From positions 13,651,370 to 13,715,369 of the forward strand of contig CM066317.1 in NCBI GenBank assembly GCA_033807775.1: a DNA stretch of 64,000 nt, written 5' to 3'. Positions within the stretch are counted from its first letter, which is position 1, and every line of letters starts with the position of its first letter. The position numbers and the translations under genes are program-made. This DNA is from Saussurea involucrata. Taxonomy: Eukaryota; Streptophyta; Magnoliopsida; Asterales; Asteraceae. Shown here piece after piece: positions 49,801 to 58,333 of the stretch. The notes under the pieces were generated by a model. It saw only the letters and a list, made by a program, of their open reading frames with translations. It was not told the DNA's origin and made no database searches.

Positions 49801-52495
49801 ACGTTTTGCTGTTGTTCCCCAGACTCCATTCCTTTTTAAAGGATCTTTAAGGTAGAATTGGACACATTTTAGCATATATCATTTGCTAGGGGGTTAATCA
49901 CGTGAGAACAACAAAAAGGTTGAGAACCGGGGAATCATGCGTTGTTTCACTTTGCGAAACAGAAAAAACACGTAAAAATGTTTCACATTGTGAAACAATA
50001 CCTTAAATCCTGGCCTTAAATGAAAAAAAGTCATGTGAAAACAATACCTCGAGATTGGTTTTCACGGGTTTGTAACCTTTTTGTAGTTCTCATTTGATTA
50101 TGTCCCATTTTCTAGTATCAAAGTATCTTTATCTTCCTGCATATTAACTTAGGGCTGTTTGGTTGGTTTTTCATTAAGTTCTGTATGAATAAAGTGGTCT
50201 GTATAGATTGGGAAGGTTTTTGTTTGGAAGGGTTTTTTCATAGATGGAAGTAGATGTTTTTTAATTGGGAGGGACAGGTTTGTTAAAAAATTGGTTTTCT
50301 GCATAAAGCTCTCCCCTATAAGCTTACTGAATAAGCCACTTTCTATTCATTAAGTCACTACCAAACAGTCACGTATAGCTGACCAAATAAGTTGCGAGCC
50401 TCATTAAACTCATTAAGCAGCTAATAAACGGGCCCTTACTATATATCTTATAAAAATATCCAGGGAGAACCTCGACCCCTTCAACTTTAGCAACGACTTG
50501 AAAATATGGAAAGCTCTGGAGAAATGTCATATTGAGGAGGAGGTCCGAGCGGCAGGGGGACTAGATATGGAAATGAAAGAGTCCGGAACTTCATTTTCGG
50601 TTGGGCAACGACAACTCCTTTGCCTTGCACGATCCTTTCTTAAATCCACTATGGTTAGAACTTTGAAGAGTTCATTTGTCTTCTCCTTCGAGTGCCAATA
50701 TTCTGAGTTTCTAAAGGTGTTAAATTAAATGATACAGGTGTTATGTTTGGATGAATGCACAGCAAATGTAGACACTCAAACTGCTTCGAAACTGAAGGAT
50801 GCCATATCTAGCGAATGCAGAGGGATGACGGTGATCACAATTGCTCATCGTATCTCCACAATTCTACATATGGACAATGTACTGATTCTTGATCAAGGAA
50901 TCTTGGTATGTTCATCAAATTGACTTGCTCGTTTTATATCTATTTTTATTTACCCAAATATACATTGAGAAATGGGGTCAGGTTCAAACGAGAAGTTAAA
51001 CATTTTGCGAGAAAGCTAGAAGTTTTAATATCATATATTATTACACGCATGATACACACAAGGTTATATATGCTTAAAACACATGTTGCATTGCCAACAC
51101 ATAGACTCTTAAATCATATGTGATTAAACACACTCCAAGAAGTGTAATCATATATGATATTGAGACTTCTCTCCTTCGCAAAATGTTTAACTTCTCGCAT
51201 GATGCTTCCTCTTGTGAAATATTGGTTCATGTGAGAATATGTAGAACCCCGTCAGATTACTCTCCAAAAGAGCCCATGCAGAGAAGAAAGGTTCCAACAT
51301 ATATTTAGGATAAAGATCCAACTTCGACTCGCCAACATGTGACTCCAATATGCTCCCTCCAAAGGAGGCTATACCTAGGGTGTCAAGTCCAAAAAAGTGG
51401 TTGACTTTGGCTCTGATACCATACGAGGATACGTGGAACCCTTTTGAATTCTCTCTGAAAGAGTTATTGAGGAGAGAACAGAGGTTCCAACATGTATCGA
51501 GGATAAATGGTCCAAGTCTAGCCGATATGAGACTCCAACAATTCATAAGTTCTGTAAGAATATTTATGGTTCAAAGTTATCTTAACCAAGGGAAAACCCC
51601 AAATATATGGTAACTTTATATCCTCCTAAACTTCTTTCTAGAAACCATCTTAATAGATATTTAGCAAAATAACAAATGATGTTCACTTTTGAAGGTGTAT
51701 ATAGCTTCTTCAAGTGTCCATTAAGAGGATATAACATTAATTACTAGTGGGCTTTAATAAATGAACACAAGAAACCCTAGAAAAACCTTAATTATAATTC
51801 TGATCTCCCTAGCGCTGAAGTTAGAGAGTCGGCATCACTTGTATCAACTTGACTAGCAAAATTGCTCGAGAGTTTAACGAAATTGCATACCACAACTTCT
51901 AGAAACCAGTAGAGAAGATGCTCACAGGCTGGTCCATACACCCCCACAACTATCTACAAAAACGTTATGCCATTAGTACTTGTGGGTCAGGTTCAGGGGA
52001 AAACCCTAAATAAATGGAAAACCAGAAAACCACGAAAAAACGGATGAAAAAGTATATCAATATGGATGTCAAATTAACGAGAAAAATATAGTCGTTTATT
52101 TGGTGTAATTTTTTTCGTTCAAAATTTGTTTATTTTTCGTCTTTTTTCGAATAAAAAATAGAGGGGTGAGGTTTTTTTTAATTTAATTAATATTGTTGTA
52201 ACCGCCTGTTTAAGCACATCCATCAGATCATCTAATCTAACGGTCGATAAGGTGTTTTTTAGTTTTTCATTTATTTGAGGTTTTCCCTTGAACCTCCCTC
52301 TAGTACTTGTTGTATTCAACTAATTTCATCACTTTTCTTTCATGTGTTAGTTTTGTTTAATCTAATGTAAAGATATGATATTTAATTCGGGCAATTCGAT
52401 TGTGTTGTTGGCAGGTGGAGCAAGGAAGCCCTGAGGTTCTAGTCAAGGATGAGTCTTCCATATTTTCAAGCTTTGCTAAAGCATCGTCAATGTAG
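26123..52495 (+). CDS. ABCC13: ABC transporter C family member 13 (ABCC13/MRP11-like), 36 exons
   Basis: Full-size ABCC (MRP-type) ATP-driven exporter, 1,456 aa, TMD0-TMD1-NBD1-TMD2-NBD2. Exons: 26123-26161, 27138-27178, 27287-27374, 27793-27948, 28019-28150, 28798-28898, 29345-29408, 30383-30634, 31173-31242, 31704-31764, 32936-33023, 37568-37686, 38374-38471, 39253-39319, 39463-39580, 39683-39799, 39893-39973, 40068-40304, 41531-41632, 41723-41790, 42008-42139, 42466-42613, 43468-43751, 44516-44666, 45191-45366, 45435-45546, 46223-46276, 46352-46474, 46954-47052, 47128-47220, 48060-48170, 48253-48414, 49664-49851, 50464-50653, 50738-50905, 52415-52495. All joins keep frame (4,371 nt), and every junction is GT-AG except intron 2. 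NBD1 and NBD2 motifs are complete. Family members pump glutathione and other conjugates, commonly across the vacuolar membrane; the substrate here is unknown. Choice of ABCC13 rests on length, exon density and the divergent ECTANVD after Walker B. Confidence 0.93.
27179..27286 (+). other. Intron 2 of ABCC13: probable U12-type AT-AC intron
   Basis: The donor reads ATATCCTTTT, exactly the U12 AT-AC consensus. TTTCTTAAC at 27269-27277 fits the U12 branch site, 9-11 bases before the terminal AC (27285-27286). The 108-bp intron splits an Ile codon and joins CFSD-I-MLGFGAS in frame. No GT-AG choice gives as good a protein. Confidence 0.8.
27405..27650 (+). mobile_element. MITE family A, full copy, 9-bp TSD (ABCC13 intron 3)
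   Basis: GGGTTGGGTTCTGGTGAGAA to CACACGATCCTTTGCC. Subterminal inverted repeats GAAGTTGAGGTTAACGTGAG and CTCACGTTAACCTCAA. TSD TCATATATA at 27396-27404 and 27651-27659. The Mutator-like TSD length suggests a MULE-derived MITE. Confidence 0.85.
28195..28483. mobile_element. MITE-like inverted-repeat insert (ABCC13 intron 5)
   Basis: AGCTGTTTGTTTACCTC left and GCCAAACAGCCC right, with internal inverted TCTTAATGG/CATTAAGAG blocks. TSD not resolved. Confidence 0.5.
31415..31530. repeat. SINE/RTE-like fragment (ABCC13 intron 9)
   Basis: Shares GAAACAACCACTCTACTCTT and GGGTAGAG-TAAGGTC-type sequence with 46690-46770 in intron 28, a common dispersed plant retroposon tail. Fragmentary. Confidence 0.45.
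32206..32597. mobile_element. MULE-MITE, 10-bp TSD (ABCC13 intron 10)
   Basis: GGGGAAATTGACTCAAATAG to TTTGAGTCCGTTTCCC. TSD TGTTTCTTTT at 32196-32205 and 32598-32607. The GGGAAATT-A/G-AC end type matches the 13 kb MULE at 10112 and the element at 49010. Confidence 0.85.
33483..33600. mobile_element. Palindrome-bearing MITE, left part (split by solo LTR)
   Basis: GGGGCTTAATCATTTGAGAAC here pairs with GGTTCTCAAAAGAAGG at 35635-35652. The piece right of the solo LTR, 35386-35655, carries TTTCACAATGTGA/TCACATTGTGAAAC palindromes, as does the related insert at 49889-50107. Confidence 0.6.
33601..35380 (-). mobile_element. Solo LTR, TSD TTGAT (ABCC13 intron 11)
   Basis: On the minus strand it begins TGTGACCCCCGTAAAAG and ends GGGTGTTACA. 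TTGAT lies at 33596-33600 and 35381-35385. At 1,780 bp it has no coding interior. The segment 35000-35230 is GC-rich with repeated GCACTCTCGCC-type motifs, unlike the host intron. Confidence 0.85.
36006..37102. mobile_element. Non-autonomous hAT element, 8-bp TSD (ABCC13 intron 11)
   Basis: TAGGGGTGTAAATGA to TCATTTACACCCCTA. TSD ATGCCATC at 35998-36005 and 37103-37110. The interior is dominated by CTCGAACTCGA-type short repeats near both ends, with a (TTA)n tract at 36477-36520. No transposase frame. Confidence 0.92.
37461..37506. repeat. Poly-C then (CA)n microsatellite
   Basis: About 16 C residues followed by about 13 CA units, some 60 bases before the exon 12 acceptor. Assembly length is unreliable here. 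Confidence 0.9.
37826..38003 (-). mobile_element. SINE with 15-bp target duplication (ABCC13 intron 12)
   Basis: Perfect duplication AAGTGGACATGAATG at 37811-37825 and 38004-38018. The body reads as a minus-strand tRNA-derived SINE (T-run at left end, CCACAACCCTTGTGG type right end), the same family as 54691-54863. Confidence 0.88.
38767..39038. mobile_element. MITE family B, 8-bp TSD (ABCC13 intron 13)
   Basis: GGGTCGGGCTCAAGGGAAAAC to TTTTCCCCTGGACCTCTCTC. TSD ATCAACAA at 38759-38766 and 39039-39046. Internal short palindromes of TGCACATGTGCA type recur. Related copies at 52530, 55118 and 57629. Confidence 0.85.
40461..41060. mobile_element. Probable MITE-type insert (ABCC13 intron 18)
   Basis: AAGGCCTTGTTTGTTTTTTC at the left and AGTCTTCGTTTAAGC near the right, with repeated CTCTTA and TAAGAGG motifs and a (TA)n run at 40855-40881. 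Ends and TSD are not resolved. Confidence 0.4.
42186..42397 (-). mobile_element. MITE family A, full copy, 10-bp TSD (ABCC13 intron 21)
   Basis: Minus-strand copy, GGGTTGGGTTCCGGCGAG to CACGGTCCTTCTCC. TSD TTGATGATAA at 42176-42185 and 42398-42407. It fills most of the 326-bp intron between the NBD1 signature exon and the Walker B exon. Confidence 0.88.
42626..42740 (+). mobile_element. TRIM solo LTR (ABCC13 intron 22)
   Basis: TGTTTGAGTCCCACATCGGC to TTCGACATATTCTCGCA, matching the LTRs at 47310-47427 and 47895-48013. No interior, TSD not clear. Confidence 0.7.
43856..44460. mobile_element. MITE-like insert (ABCC13 intron 23)
   Basis: GGGTATGTTTGTTAGCAGCTTAATGAG and GTTTGGTAGTGGCTTAATG resemble, inverted, the insert at 50150-50440 in intron 33. 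Right limit uncertain. Confidence 0.4.
45588..46144. mobile_element. PIF/Harbinger-type MITE, TSD TTA (ABCC13 intron 26)
   Basis: GGGGGCATTTGGTTCGC to GAACCAAACGCCCC with TTA at 45585-45587 and 46145-46147. The interior has a G-rich block (45755-45920). The insertion sits in an older tandem 27-bp repeat (AATAGAGTCATGGTTAACTT start) seen at 45562 and 46153. Confidence 0.8.
46690..46770. repeat. SINE/RTE-like fragment (ABCC13 intron 28)
   Basis: Same repeat as 31415-31530 (GAAACAACCACTCTACTCTT, GGTCCGCATACATCCC). Confidence 0.45.
47310..48013 (+). mobile_element. TRIM retrotransposon (ABCC13 intron 30)
   Basis: Terminal direct repeats of about 118 bp (47310-47427 and 47895-48013; CCCACATTGGCTAGACTTGG core), a TGGTATCAGAGCC primer site at 47430-47442 for initiator tRNA-Met, and a purine tract (TGTAGGGGGCG) before the 3' repeat. 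The 0.46 kb interior has no gag or pol, which defines a TRIM. TSD is imperfect (GTTC). Confidence 0.85.
48453..48673 (+). mobile_element. MITE family A, full copy, 10-bp TSD (ABCC13 intron 32)
   Basis: GGGTTGGGTTACGGTGAGAA to ATCCTTCGCC. TSD TTATATGTTC at 48443-48452 and 48674-48683. Confidence 0.88.
49010..49423. mobile_element. MULE-MITE, 9-bp TSD (ABCC13 intron 32)
   Basis: GGGAAATTAACAAAAATAG to ATTTCTGTTCATTCCC. TSD CTTATTTTT at 49001-49009 and 49424-49432. The interior is a long imperfect inverted repeat around CAACTCCTCAACTT/AAGTTGAGGAGTTG. It shares the terminal GGGAAATTAAC with the 13 kb MULE. Confidence 0.88.
49889..50107. mobile_element. Palindrome-bearing MITE (ABCC13 intron 33)
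   Basis: GGGGGTTAATCACGTGAGAAC to GTTCTCATTTGATTATGTCCC. Internal TTTCACATTGTGAAAC palindromes. Related to the split copy at 33483/35386. Confidence 0.65.
50150..50440. mobile_element. MITE-like insert (ABCC13 intron 33)
   Basis: AGGGCTGTTTGGTTGG left and CTAATAAACGGGCCCTT right, with internal CATTAAG/CTTAATG motifs. TSD unresolved. Confidence 0.5.
50974..51210. mobile_element. Palindrome-bearing inverted-repeat MITE (ABCC13 intron 35)
   Basis: GGTTCAAACGAGAAGTTAAAC then TTTTGCGAGAA at the left. TTCGCAAAATGTTTAACTTC at the right is its inverse. Internal AATCATATGTGATT and ATCATATATGAT palindromes. Confidence 0.7.
51230..51540 (-). mobile_element. TRIM retrotransposon, minus strand (ABCC13 intron 35)
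   Basis: Two LTR-like repeats (about 51423-51540 as 5' and 51230-51350 as 3', read on minus) around a very short interior with the initiator-Met primer site TGGTATCAGAGCC at 51409-51421. Same family as 47310-48013. Confidence 0.8.
51985..52303. mobile_element. MITE family B relative (ABCC13 intron 35)
   Basis: GGGTCAGGTTCAGGGGAAAAC to GGTTTTCCCTTGAACCTCCC share the family B ends but have a different interior (ATGGATGTCAAATTAACGAG). Confidence 0.65.
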
Positions 52496-52529
52496 TGTGT
52501 GTATATATATATATACATATATATAATAT

Positions 52530-52768
52530 AGGGTCAGGTTTAGGGAAAAGTCGTAAAAAATGAAAAGCTGAGGAACGGCCTGGTAACCATGACGGTATGC
52601 ATATGTTGATACAAGTAATGTGCAAGCAATTTGTCAGGTATGCACACGTGCATATAAACCAAAAAACAAATCCAGTTACTTGTATGCATATACCGTCCAG
52701 ATGAATTGTTCTCATAGTGTTCCACAATTTTTCATTTTTGGGGTATTTCTCCATAACCTCCCTCTCTA
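52530..52768. mobile_element. MITE family B copy, just 3' of ABCC13
   Basis: GGGTCAGGTTTAGGGAAAAG to CCATAACCTCCCTCTC between TA repeats. It starts about 35 bases after the ABCC13 stop, so it may be in the 3' untranslated region. Confidence 0.75.
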
Positions 52769-53104
52769 TATATATGCCAATGCCACCATATGTGTCTGTA
52801 GCACATAACCATGTATTAATTACCTTAAAACAATTATAACCGTAACTATTTTCTTCTTTATAGAATTTTAAGCATACTCCTCTAGTATTTACTCTTTCGT
52901 GGTCAAACTGAATGTTTAAAAGTCGAGAATTTTATATGCAAAATTTTGTTCCGTGAAGAAGTGAAAAAAGAAATCAAAGGGGCGCCATTGTCCCAACCGT
53001 ATTCAGGTTACTGGTACAGCTCGGTCTCTCCAACTTATTTTCCCTTCATTCTCATAGGTTGTAACCATGCTCGTCATGAACTACAGAGGTTTGAGATTTT
53101 TTTT

Positions 53105-53380
53105 TACTGCATATCGTCTGGATGAAGGGTCATCAAGGTGTTCTTCAATTTTCTTTTTTTTTTTAGGATTTTCCCCCGAACCTCCCTCTATCCGGTGAAA
53201 ATGAAAGTTATGGTAATAAGGATAAGGGATTTACCCTTGGATCAACACTAATTAAAGATCAACAATAATGAGATGCATCAAATCAATACCCTTTTAAAAC
53301 GAGATTCATGTGAAAAGTGATCAAGGGTCTGAATCTCTTCTCACTTTTAACTCTCTTTCTCATACAATTATTCATCTATA
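53105..53380. mobile_element. Family B remnant followed by degenerate family A copy
   Basis: 53105-53190 is a right half of family B (GTCTGGATGAAGGG to GAACCTCCCTC). 53195-53380 is a diverged family A copy (CCGGTGAAAATGAAAG, GAGATGCAT, CTCTTTCTCATACAATTATT). Confidence 0.6.
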
Positions 53381-53403
53381 TATATATATAGAGAGAGAGA
53401 GAC

Positions 53404-53721
53404 GGGTTCAAACGAGGAGCGTACCAATTTAAGAAAACGCGAGGAGCACCGCTCATGTACTGAATCACATGTGATTCACTACTGCTAATCACATGTGATT
53501 CACAACTGATCGGGGGGGCTTGCGCCCATGTAGTGGATCACATGTGATTCACAACTAAATCATGTGTGATCCGGGCGACTTGGCCGACTCGCGAACCAGG
53601 TCGCGACCCAGGTCGCCCGCTATCCGAATTTTTCGCAGTTGTGGATCACATGTGATCCAGTACATGGCATGCGCTCCTCGCGTTCTCGTAAATAGGTACG
53701 CTCCTCGTTTGAACCTTCCTC
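53404..53721. mobile_element. Inverted-repeat MITE carrying ATCACATGTGAT palindromes
   Basis: TIRs GGGTTCAAACGAGGAGCGTA (53404) and TACGCTCCTCGTTTGAACC (to 53715), flanked by GA and TA repeats. Five internal copies of the palindrome ATCACATGTGAT or a one-base variant. Rest of interior GC-rich. Confidence 0.85.
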
Positions 53722-54164
53722 TATATATATATATATATATATAACATAAATCAGATCAAAATACATTTTAATTTATTTTTTAAATAAATTTAGAATAGGA
53801 AACACGACAATATTGCATTAAAGAAAAGGGGGCCAAGGAATGTGAACATAGGAAAAAGGTGTTGTGGGCGAGAGACCAAAAAGTCTTGTTGGGGTTGGAT
53901 CATCTGTTGCCGTTGACGTCGGTACTACTAAAACTAGCATTCCTTCAAAGTCCACGACTAAATTCTTTTAGAATGTTCTTTTTTTCATGTTTAAATTTTA
54001 AAATAAATAATAATTATTATTAAAAATAGAGTTGGTTCAAATGAAGAAAAAAAAGTTAAATATAGTGAGGAAAAAAGACGGAAAGTTAATTAATTGAGAA
54101 CCTAAGCAGATCCGGTATAAATCATTCGGTTAAGATAATTATATTATTTATTTAATAAACGCAT

Positions 54165-54365
54165 GCTTTCTGGGGTATCTCGGGCTCCGACTTAAGGATG
54201 CCACCCAGACTAATCCCCCTCGACCCACGACCCGGCCCAATTGGACAGGCCCACGATCGGGATACCGCAGAAGTGCTCACCACGGGACTCGAACCCGGGT
54301 AGTCAGGGCTTCCACCACTGACCCTCCCGAGATGTTACCGGCCACTGGGCTACAACATCATTGGT
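54165..54365 (-). mobile_element. tRNA-related SINE, minus strand
   Basis: Minus-strand B-box CCCGGGTTCGAGTCCC (54292-54299 region) and A-box-like GTGGCCGGTAACATC near the right end. Limits approximate. 53760-54160 before it is A+T-rich without features. Confidence 0.65.
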
Positions 54366-54690
54366 GATATTTAGTATTTTTTTTGTTCTTGATGTTGTTG
54401 TGTCACACTGTGTTCAGTAGATGCTCGTAAAAATAGGTGATCATAATGTTCAATTGAAATAATATATTTGATAGATGCTTAACGGGTGTTTAAATTGAAT
54501 TATTGATTTTGTTCACAATACGTATGTATCCACATTCTTAAACAATGTTTTTAGCGATCTGTATTTTTTCAGATTTTTTTGTTTTTGGTCTTTTTGTGTT
54601 CACAATTAGTGATAGTTGTTAGGTTACTTGATGTTCACAATGTGTTAAGTTATTTGCTAAATTAGCTTTATTTTTTGGTTATGTTTTTTT

Positions 54691-54863
54691 TGGACAGGGT
54701 TCCTGGGCCTTCGGCCCAATACATTCCTGGCAAACACACCGACCGCGAAGTAATACAGCCCTGAGATAATCCCCAGTGGCCACAAGTGCTGCGTGTGGGA
54801 CTCGAACCCGGGCAAGCGTTATGAACTCCCCAGGCCCTTACCACCACGCCACAACCCTTGTGG
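54691..54863 (-). mobile_element. SINE with 12-bp target duplication
   Basis: TTTGGTTATGTT at 54674-54685 and 54864-54875. Minus-strand body with B-box CCGGGTTCGAGTCCC and CCACAAGGGTTGTGG-type 5' end, same family as 37826-38003. Confidence 0.82.
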
Positions 54864-55117
54864 TTTGGTTATGTTGTTATTGAGAGGAGAGAGAAAACAA
54901 GAAAGAAGAAAATTTGTAATTGTTCACGTATGCATCTTCAAATGGTTTTTAACACATTTTCTTAACCTTTTGTTCTTACTTCTTACATGAACATCTCACA
55001 TTAATAATATTTGACAAATGTTGGTATTTTTCTACACCAACATGGTTTATTAAATTTTATAAACAATTATATATTATATACTATTTAATTTTAATGTTTT
55101 CTTAATATATATATAGG

Positions 55118-55313
55118 GTTGTGTTATGGGGAAAACCATAAAAAATAAAAAACTAAGAAACATCATTGTAATCATTCATCTGGACGGTATGCACATGTGA
55201 ATACAACTTATACATATGTTCATACCGTCCAGATGAACAATCATCAAAGTATTCCTCAGTTTTTCATTTGTTTCGGGTTTTCCCAGAACCTCTCTCTCTC
55301 CCTCTCCGTTACC
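55118..55313. mobile_element. MITE family B, compact copy
   Basis: GGGTTGTGTTATGGGGAAAAC to GGTTTTCCCAGAACCTCTC. Inner inverted CATCTGGACGGTATG/CATACCGTCCAGATG. Flanked by TATATATA. Confidence 0.78.
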
Positions 55314-55798
55314 CGATATTGTAGTGAGAAGATTTGGATATGCATATGGATAATTACCCGTTTCCTTACCCACTATTTTAAATGGACAAGGAAACGAAAT
55401 AACGCGTATCCTATCTATACCCTACATGTTACCGGCCCTAGATATAATTGTTTTTATTCGAGCAATCCATTGTATATTTCCGTTTTTAAATGGTTGTCAT
55501 TTAATCCTACGAGTGCATTTGGCAACAACAAAAATAGTTGTACCTAGTACAACGGAATTAGATTTTGGGACGTCTAAAATGTACGAGTATAATAATAAAA
55601 TATTTGATATGACTTGTAAGTAAGTGGGACAAAAATGTTTTTTGTCTTATAAAATTGGTGAGACAAAAAAAGATATACATAAATATATTGCTAAATTACT
55701 AACCTACCCATAATAAAGAGATACTAAAATATGATGTTTTTTTCTAGGACTTGTTGTGTACAAGAAGTTGTTGCTTGATTCGAAGCTCGAATCTTTCG

Positions 55799-56700
55799 TC
55801 AATGGAGATGCCATTGACCTACCAAAAACTGTCGTGATTCTGGCCACTCGATTCTCCAGCTACCTTCGTTATCACCATCGAATTTCAAAGGGTTCGTTAG
55901 GTCGAGTGTGACCGTGGGGACGGCTGACCATGGCTTGCTAGTGCCCACAATCTGGTTCAAACCAAGGCTCGTGAGCTCGTGTCTTGATGGGTGCGGATGG
56001 TTGTGCTCTCCTTCGTAAGTTGCCACCACTATGGTTTGATCCTCCGCACTTTTTTGAACCTAGAGCAAAATTAAAGCGAGAATGATCAAATGATCAGAAT
56101 GACTCCATTTGTTCAGATGATTGAAACATGTTAATTTTTGTGGTACTTTGCAGAATGAGTTAAATGCAACGAAATCTGTCTTACTTTTTATTTATTGGAA
56201 CGGTTAGTGTATAACCGTATGATTTCTCATTTTTCGTACTCATTTTTCCTGATAAACTATATTCCCATGTGTTATTATTCCACGTAATCAAGAATTATAA
56301 TAATTTAATATTCATGTCATCAACAATTAAAGACTACAAGGACGGACCCCAGTGTATAAGATACGGTGGCACAAGCCACCGTTTCATTCCTCTGTCGTAA
56401 AGTAAAAAATTAGGGTCGTGAAAGGTGTCGTCGTATATATTTTAAAACTACAATAATAGCACAAGTTTGTTTTAGCCGAGTCAGGTGCCACCGTATTTTC
56501 GAATCTCATTTCAATCATTTTCTTAGTTTTTAGTTAATTTCAAGGTTATTATGTTTCTAAAAAAACAGTGATAAAAGATTCAAACAGACCTTACATAAAA
56601 AAATACGGAACAAACCAATAGACCAATAGTAAATTTTATTATTTCTGAAAATATGTGTAGCTTCGTTTGTTATAGTTTGAATATTTTAGCATTGGAGAAT

Positions 56701-56740
<40 letters not shown>

Positions 56741-58208
56741 ATACAAATCAAATACAAACCATGTATTTGTTGCACTCCTTACAAACCAATGTGTATATGT
56801 GAACAATGTGTACATAATCTGATATGCATATATGTATTATCTCATATGAATGTATGTCCATTATATGTATATTTTTGCACGTATGTATATGCATATTGTT
56901 CACATATGTTGTTCACATATGCACACTGTGGTTTGTAAGATGTGCAACAAATGCAATATTTGCATTATATACCTTCTTCTTAACCGGGCAGGTTGGAGCA
57001 TATGAGCATCTGAAGTAAGCCCTAGGAAAAGGGTTATCTCTAGTCACCTTTTGTCCATATTTTCGCCATTGATATCCATCTTTCACTACCTGCAAGTTAT
57101 TGTATAAAAAACATAATTAATATCCACAAAATATCATGAATTCATGATTGATGATGCCTCGTCGAGTTGTACGATTTTGTACCGTACAACTCAACGATGC
57201 ATGCATAAGTCGAAGAACATCTACGGTTATCTTAGCTAGAGACTTACGAGGCCTGTATTCGAAGCTTCGGTACGAACGAAAACCCTGGAAATCTTGGGTC
57301 TGATGTATTCATCATCTTTTGTGGGTTTCTTAGAATTATTAGTTTCGTCACTTGAATTGCTATTGGAGTTGCCGGAGATGGGTGTTTCAGGTTTTCGCTT
57401 CCTGCTGGTGGTGGTGGTGGTGGTGGCGGCGGATTTGGCGGGGTTGTTGATCATGTAATCCGATAAACGGGTTTGCAAAAGATTGTATTTGTTGTACATG
57501 AGTTTGATCATTTGTGTCAACTTCTTGTTCTCCTTGTTCACCCTATTCAATTCCTCAGCCAAATCACTAGCCTCCTGAGTTTCCAAAACCAAATTAGTAT
57601 CATTTTAATTCATACATACATATATATAGGCAGGTTATGGGGAAAACCTCGAATAAACGGAAAACTAAGGAACACTCTGGTAGACCTACATCTGGACGAC
57701 GGTACGCACTTGTGCATACAGGTAATTTGTAACATGCACACGTGCATATGCACAATTGCATAAAAACCAAAAAAACAACTTAATTTACCTATATGCACAA
57801 ATGCATACCGTTCAGATGAAAGGCTACAAGGGTGTTCCTTAGTTTTCCATTTTTTTGAGGTTTTCCCTTGAACCTCCCTCTCTATATATATATATATGTA
57901 TGTATGTAAATAAATAGGGTTCAGTTCTGGTGATATTGAAAGTTATGATGAGAATGGTAAGGAGGGATCTCCACACTTAGATCCATGCACCGAAATGCAC
58001 CGGATCAGTTCTTGTATAAAACGTGATTCATGGGTGTGTTTGAGATTAAAAGTGATAAGTAACTCTACTTAGCTTCTCACCTTAACTCTTTTCTCCATGG
58101 TATATATATTATATATGTATGGGAGTGAGGGGGACTTACAGGAAGATATTGAGAGAAGGAATTGAGATCCAAAGATGTATGAACCAGATTGCTGTTTCTA
58201 TCTTCCAT
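55799..58208 (-). CDS. WRKY40: WRKY transcription factor, group IIa (WRKY18/40/60 clade)
   Basis: Four exons read on the minus strand: 58208-58140, 57574-57248, 57089-56973, 56059-55799; 257 aa. N-terminus MEDRNSNLVHTSLDLN, then a leucine-zipper-like coiled coil (EELNRVNKENKKLTQMIKLM), a basic Ser-rich linker (SRKRKPE), and one WRKY domain with WRKYGQK and zinc ligands C-x5-C-x23-H-x-H (CSYAPTC...HNH). The intron within the domain after PVKKK fits group IIa. Known role of the clade: nuclear W-box binding repressors and modulators of defence and ABA responses. Which of WRKY18, 40 or 60 cannot be settled here; 40 is the closest guess. Start chosen for the LDLN motif and the clean GTAAGT donor. 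Confidence 0.92.
56703..56972. repeat. (TA)n and palindrome-rich insert in WRKY intron 3
   Basis: TA repeat at 56703-56738, then GGATACAAATCAAATACAAACC with many ATATGTGAACA/TGTTCACATATG inverted motifs to about 56960, ending beside the exon 3 donor. Probably another TA-nested MITE. Confidence 0.5.
57629..57881. mobile_element. MITE family B copy in WRKY intron 1
   Basis: GGCAGGTTATGGGGAAAACC to GGTTTTCCCTTGAACCTCCC, flanked by TATATATA. Internal TGCACACGTGCATATGCAC palindromic stretch. Confidence 0.8.
57917..58098 (+). mobile_element. MITE family A, diverged copy in WRKY intron 1
   Basis: GGGTTCAGTTCTGGTGATAT, CACCGAAATGCACCGGATCA and TTCTCACCTTAACTCTT. Directly follows the family B insert, so most of intron 1 is transposon. 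Confidence 0.75.
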
Positions 58209-58245
58209 GATCAGATTACTTTGAATTCAAAATCCAAGGACAGAG

Positions 58246-58301
<56 letters not shown>

Positions 58302-58333
58302 GAGATAATTAATTAAGTGCAAGTTGGATGAGA

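Larger units (their letters stand above)
48253..52495 (+). other. NBD2-coding exons 32-36 of ABCC13
   Basis: Walker A GRTGAGKSS (1253-1261), Q-loop AVVPQTPF, ABCC-type signature FSVGQ (1355-1359), Walker B VLCLDE with catalytic Glu1380, H-loop IAHR (His1411). Intact consensus residues indicate the competent ATPase site. The D-loop reads CTANVD instead of the usual ATASVD. Confidence 0.9.

Noticed and set aside
53562..53744. ORF of about 60 aa on the plus strand
   Set aside because: Inside a palindrome-bearing MITE; ends in TA-repeat translation.
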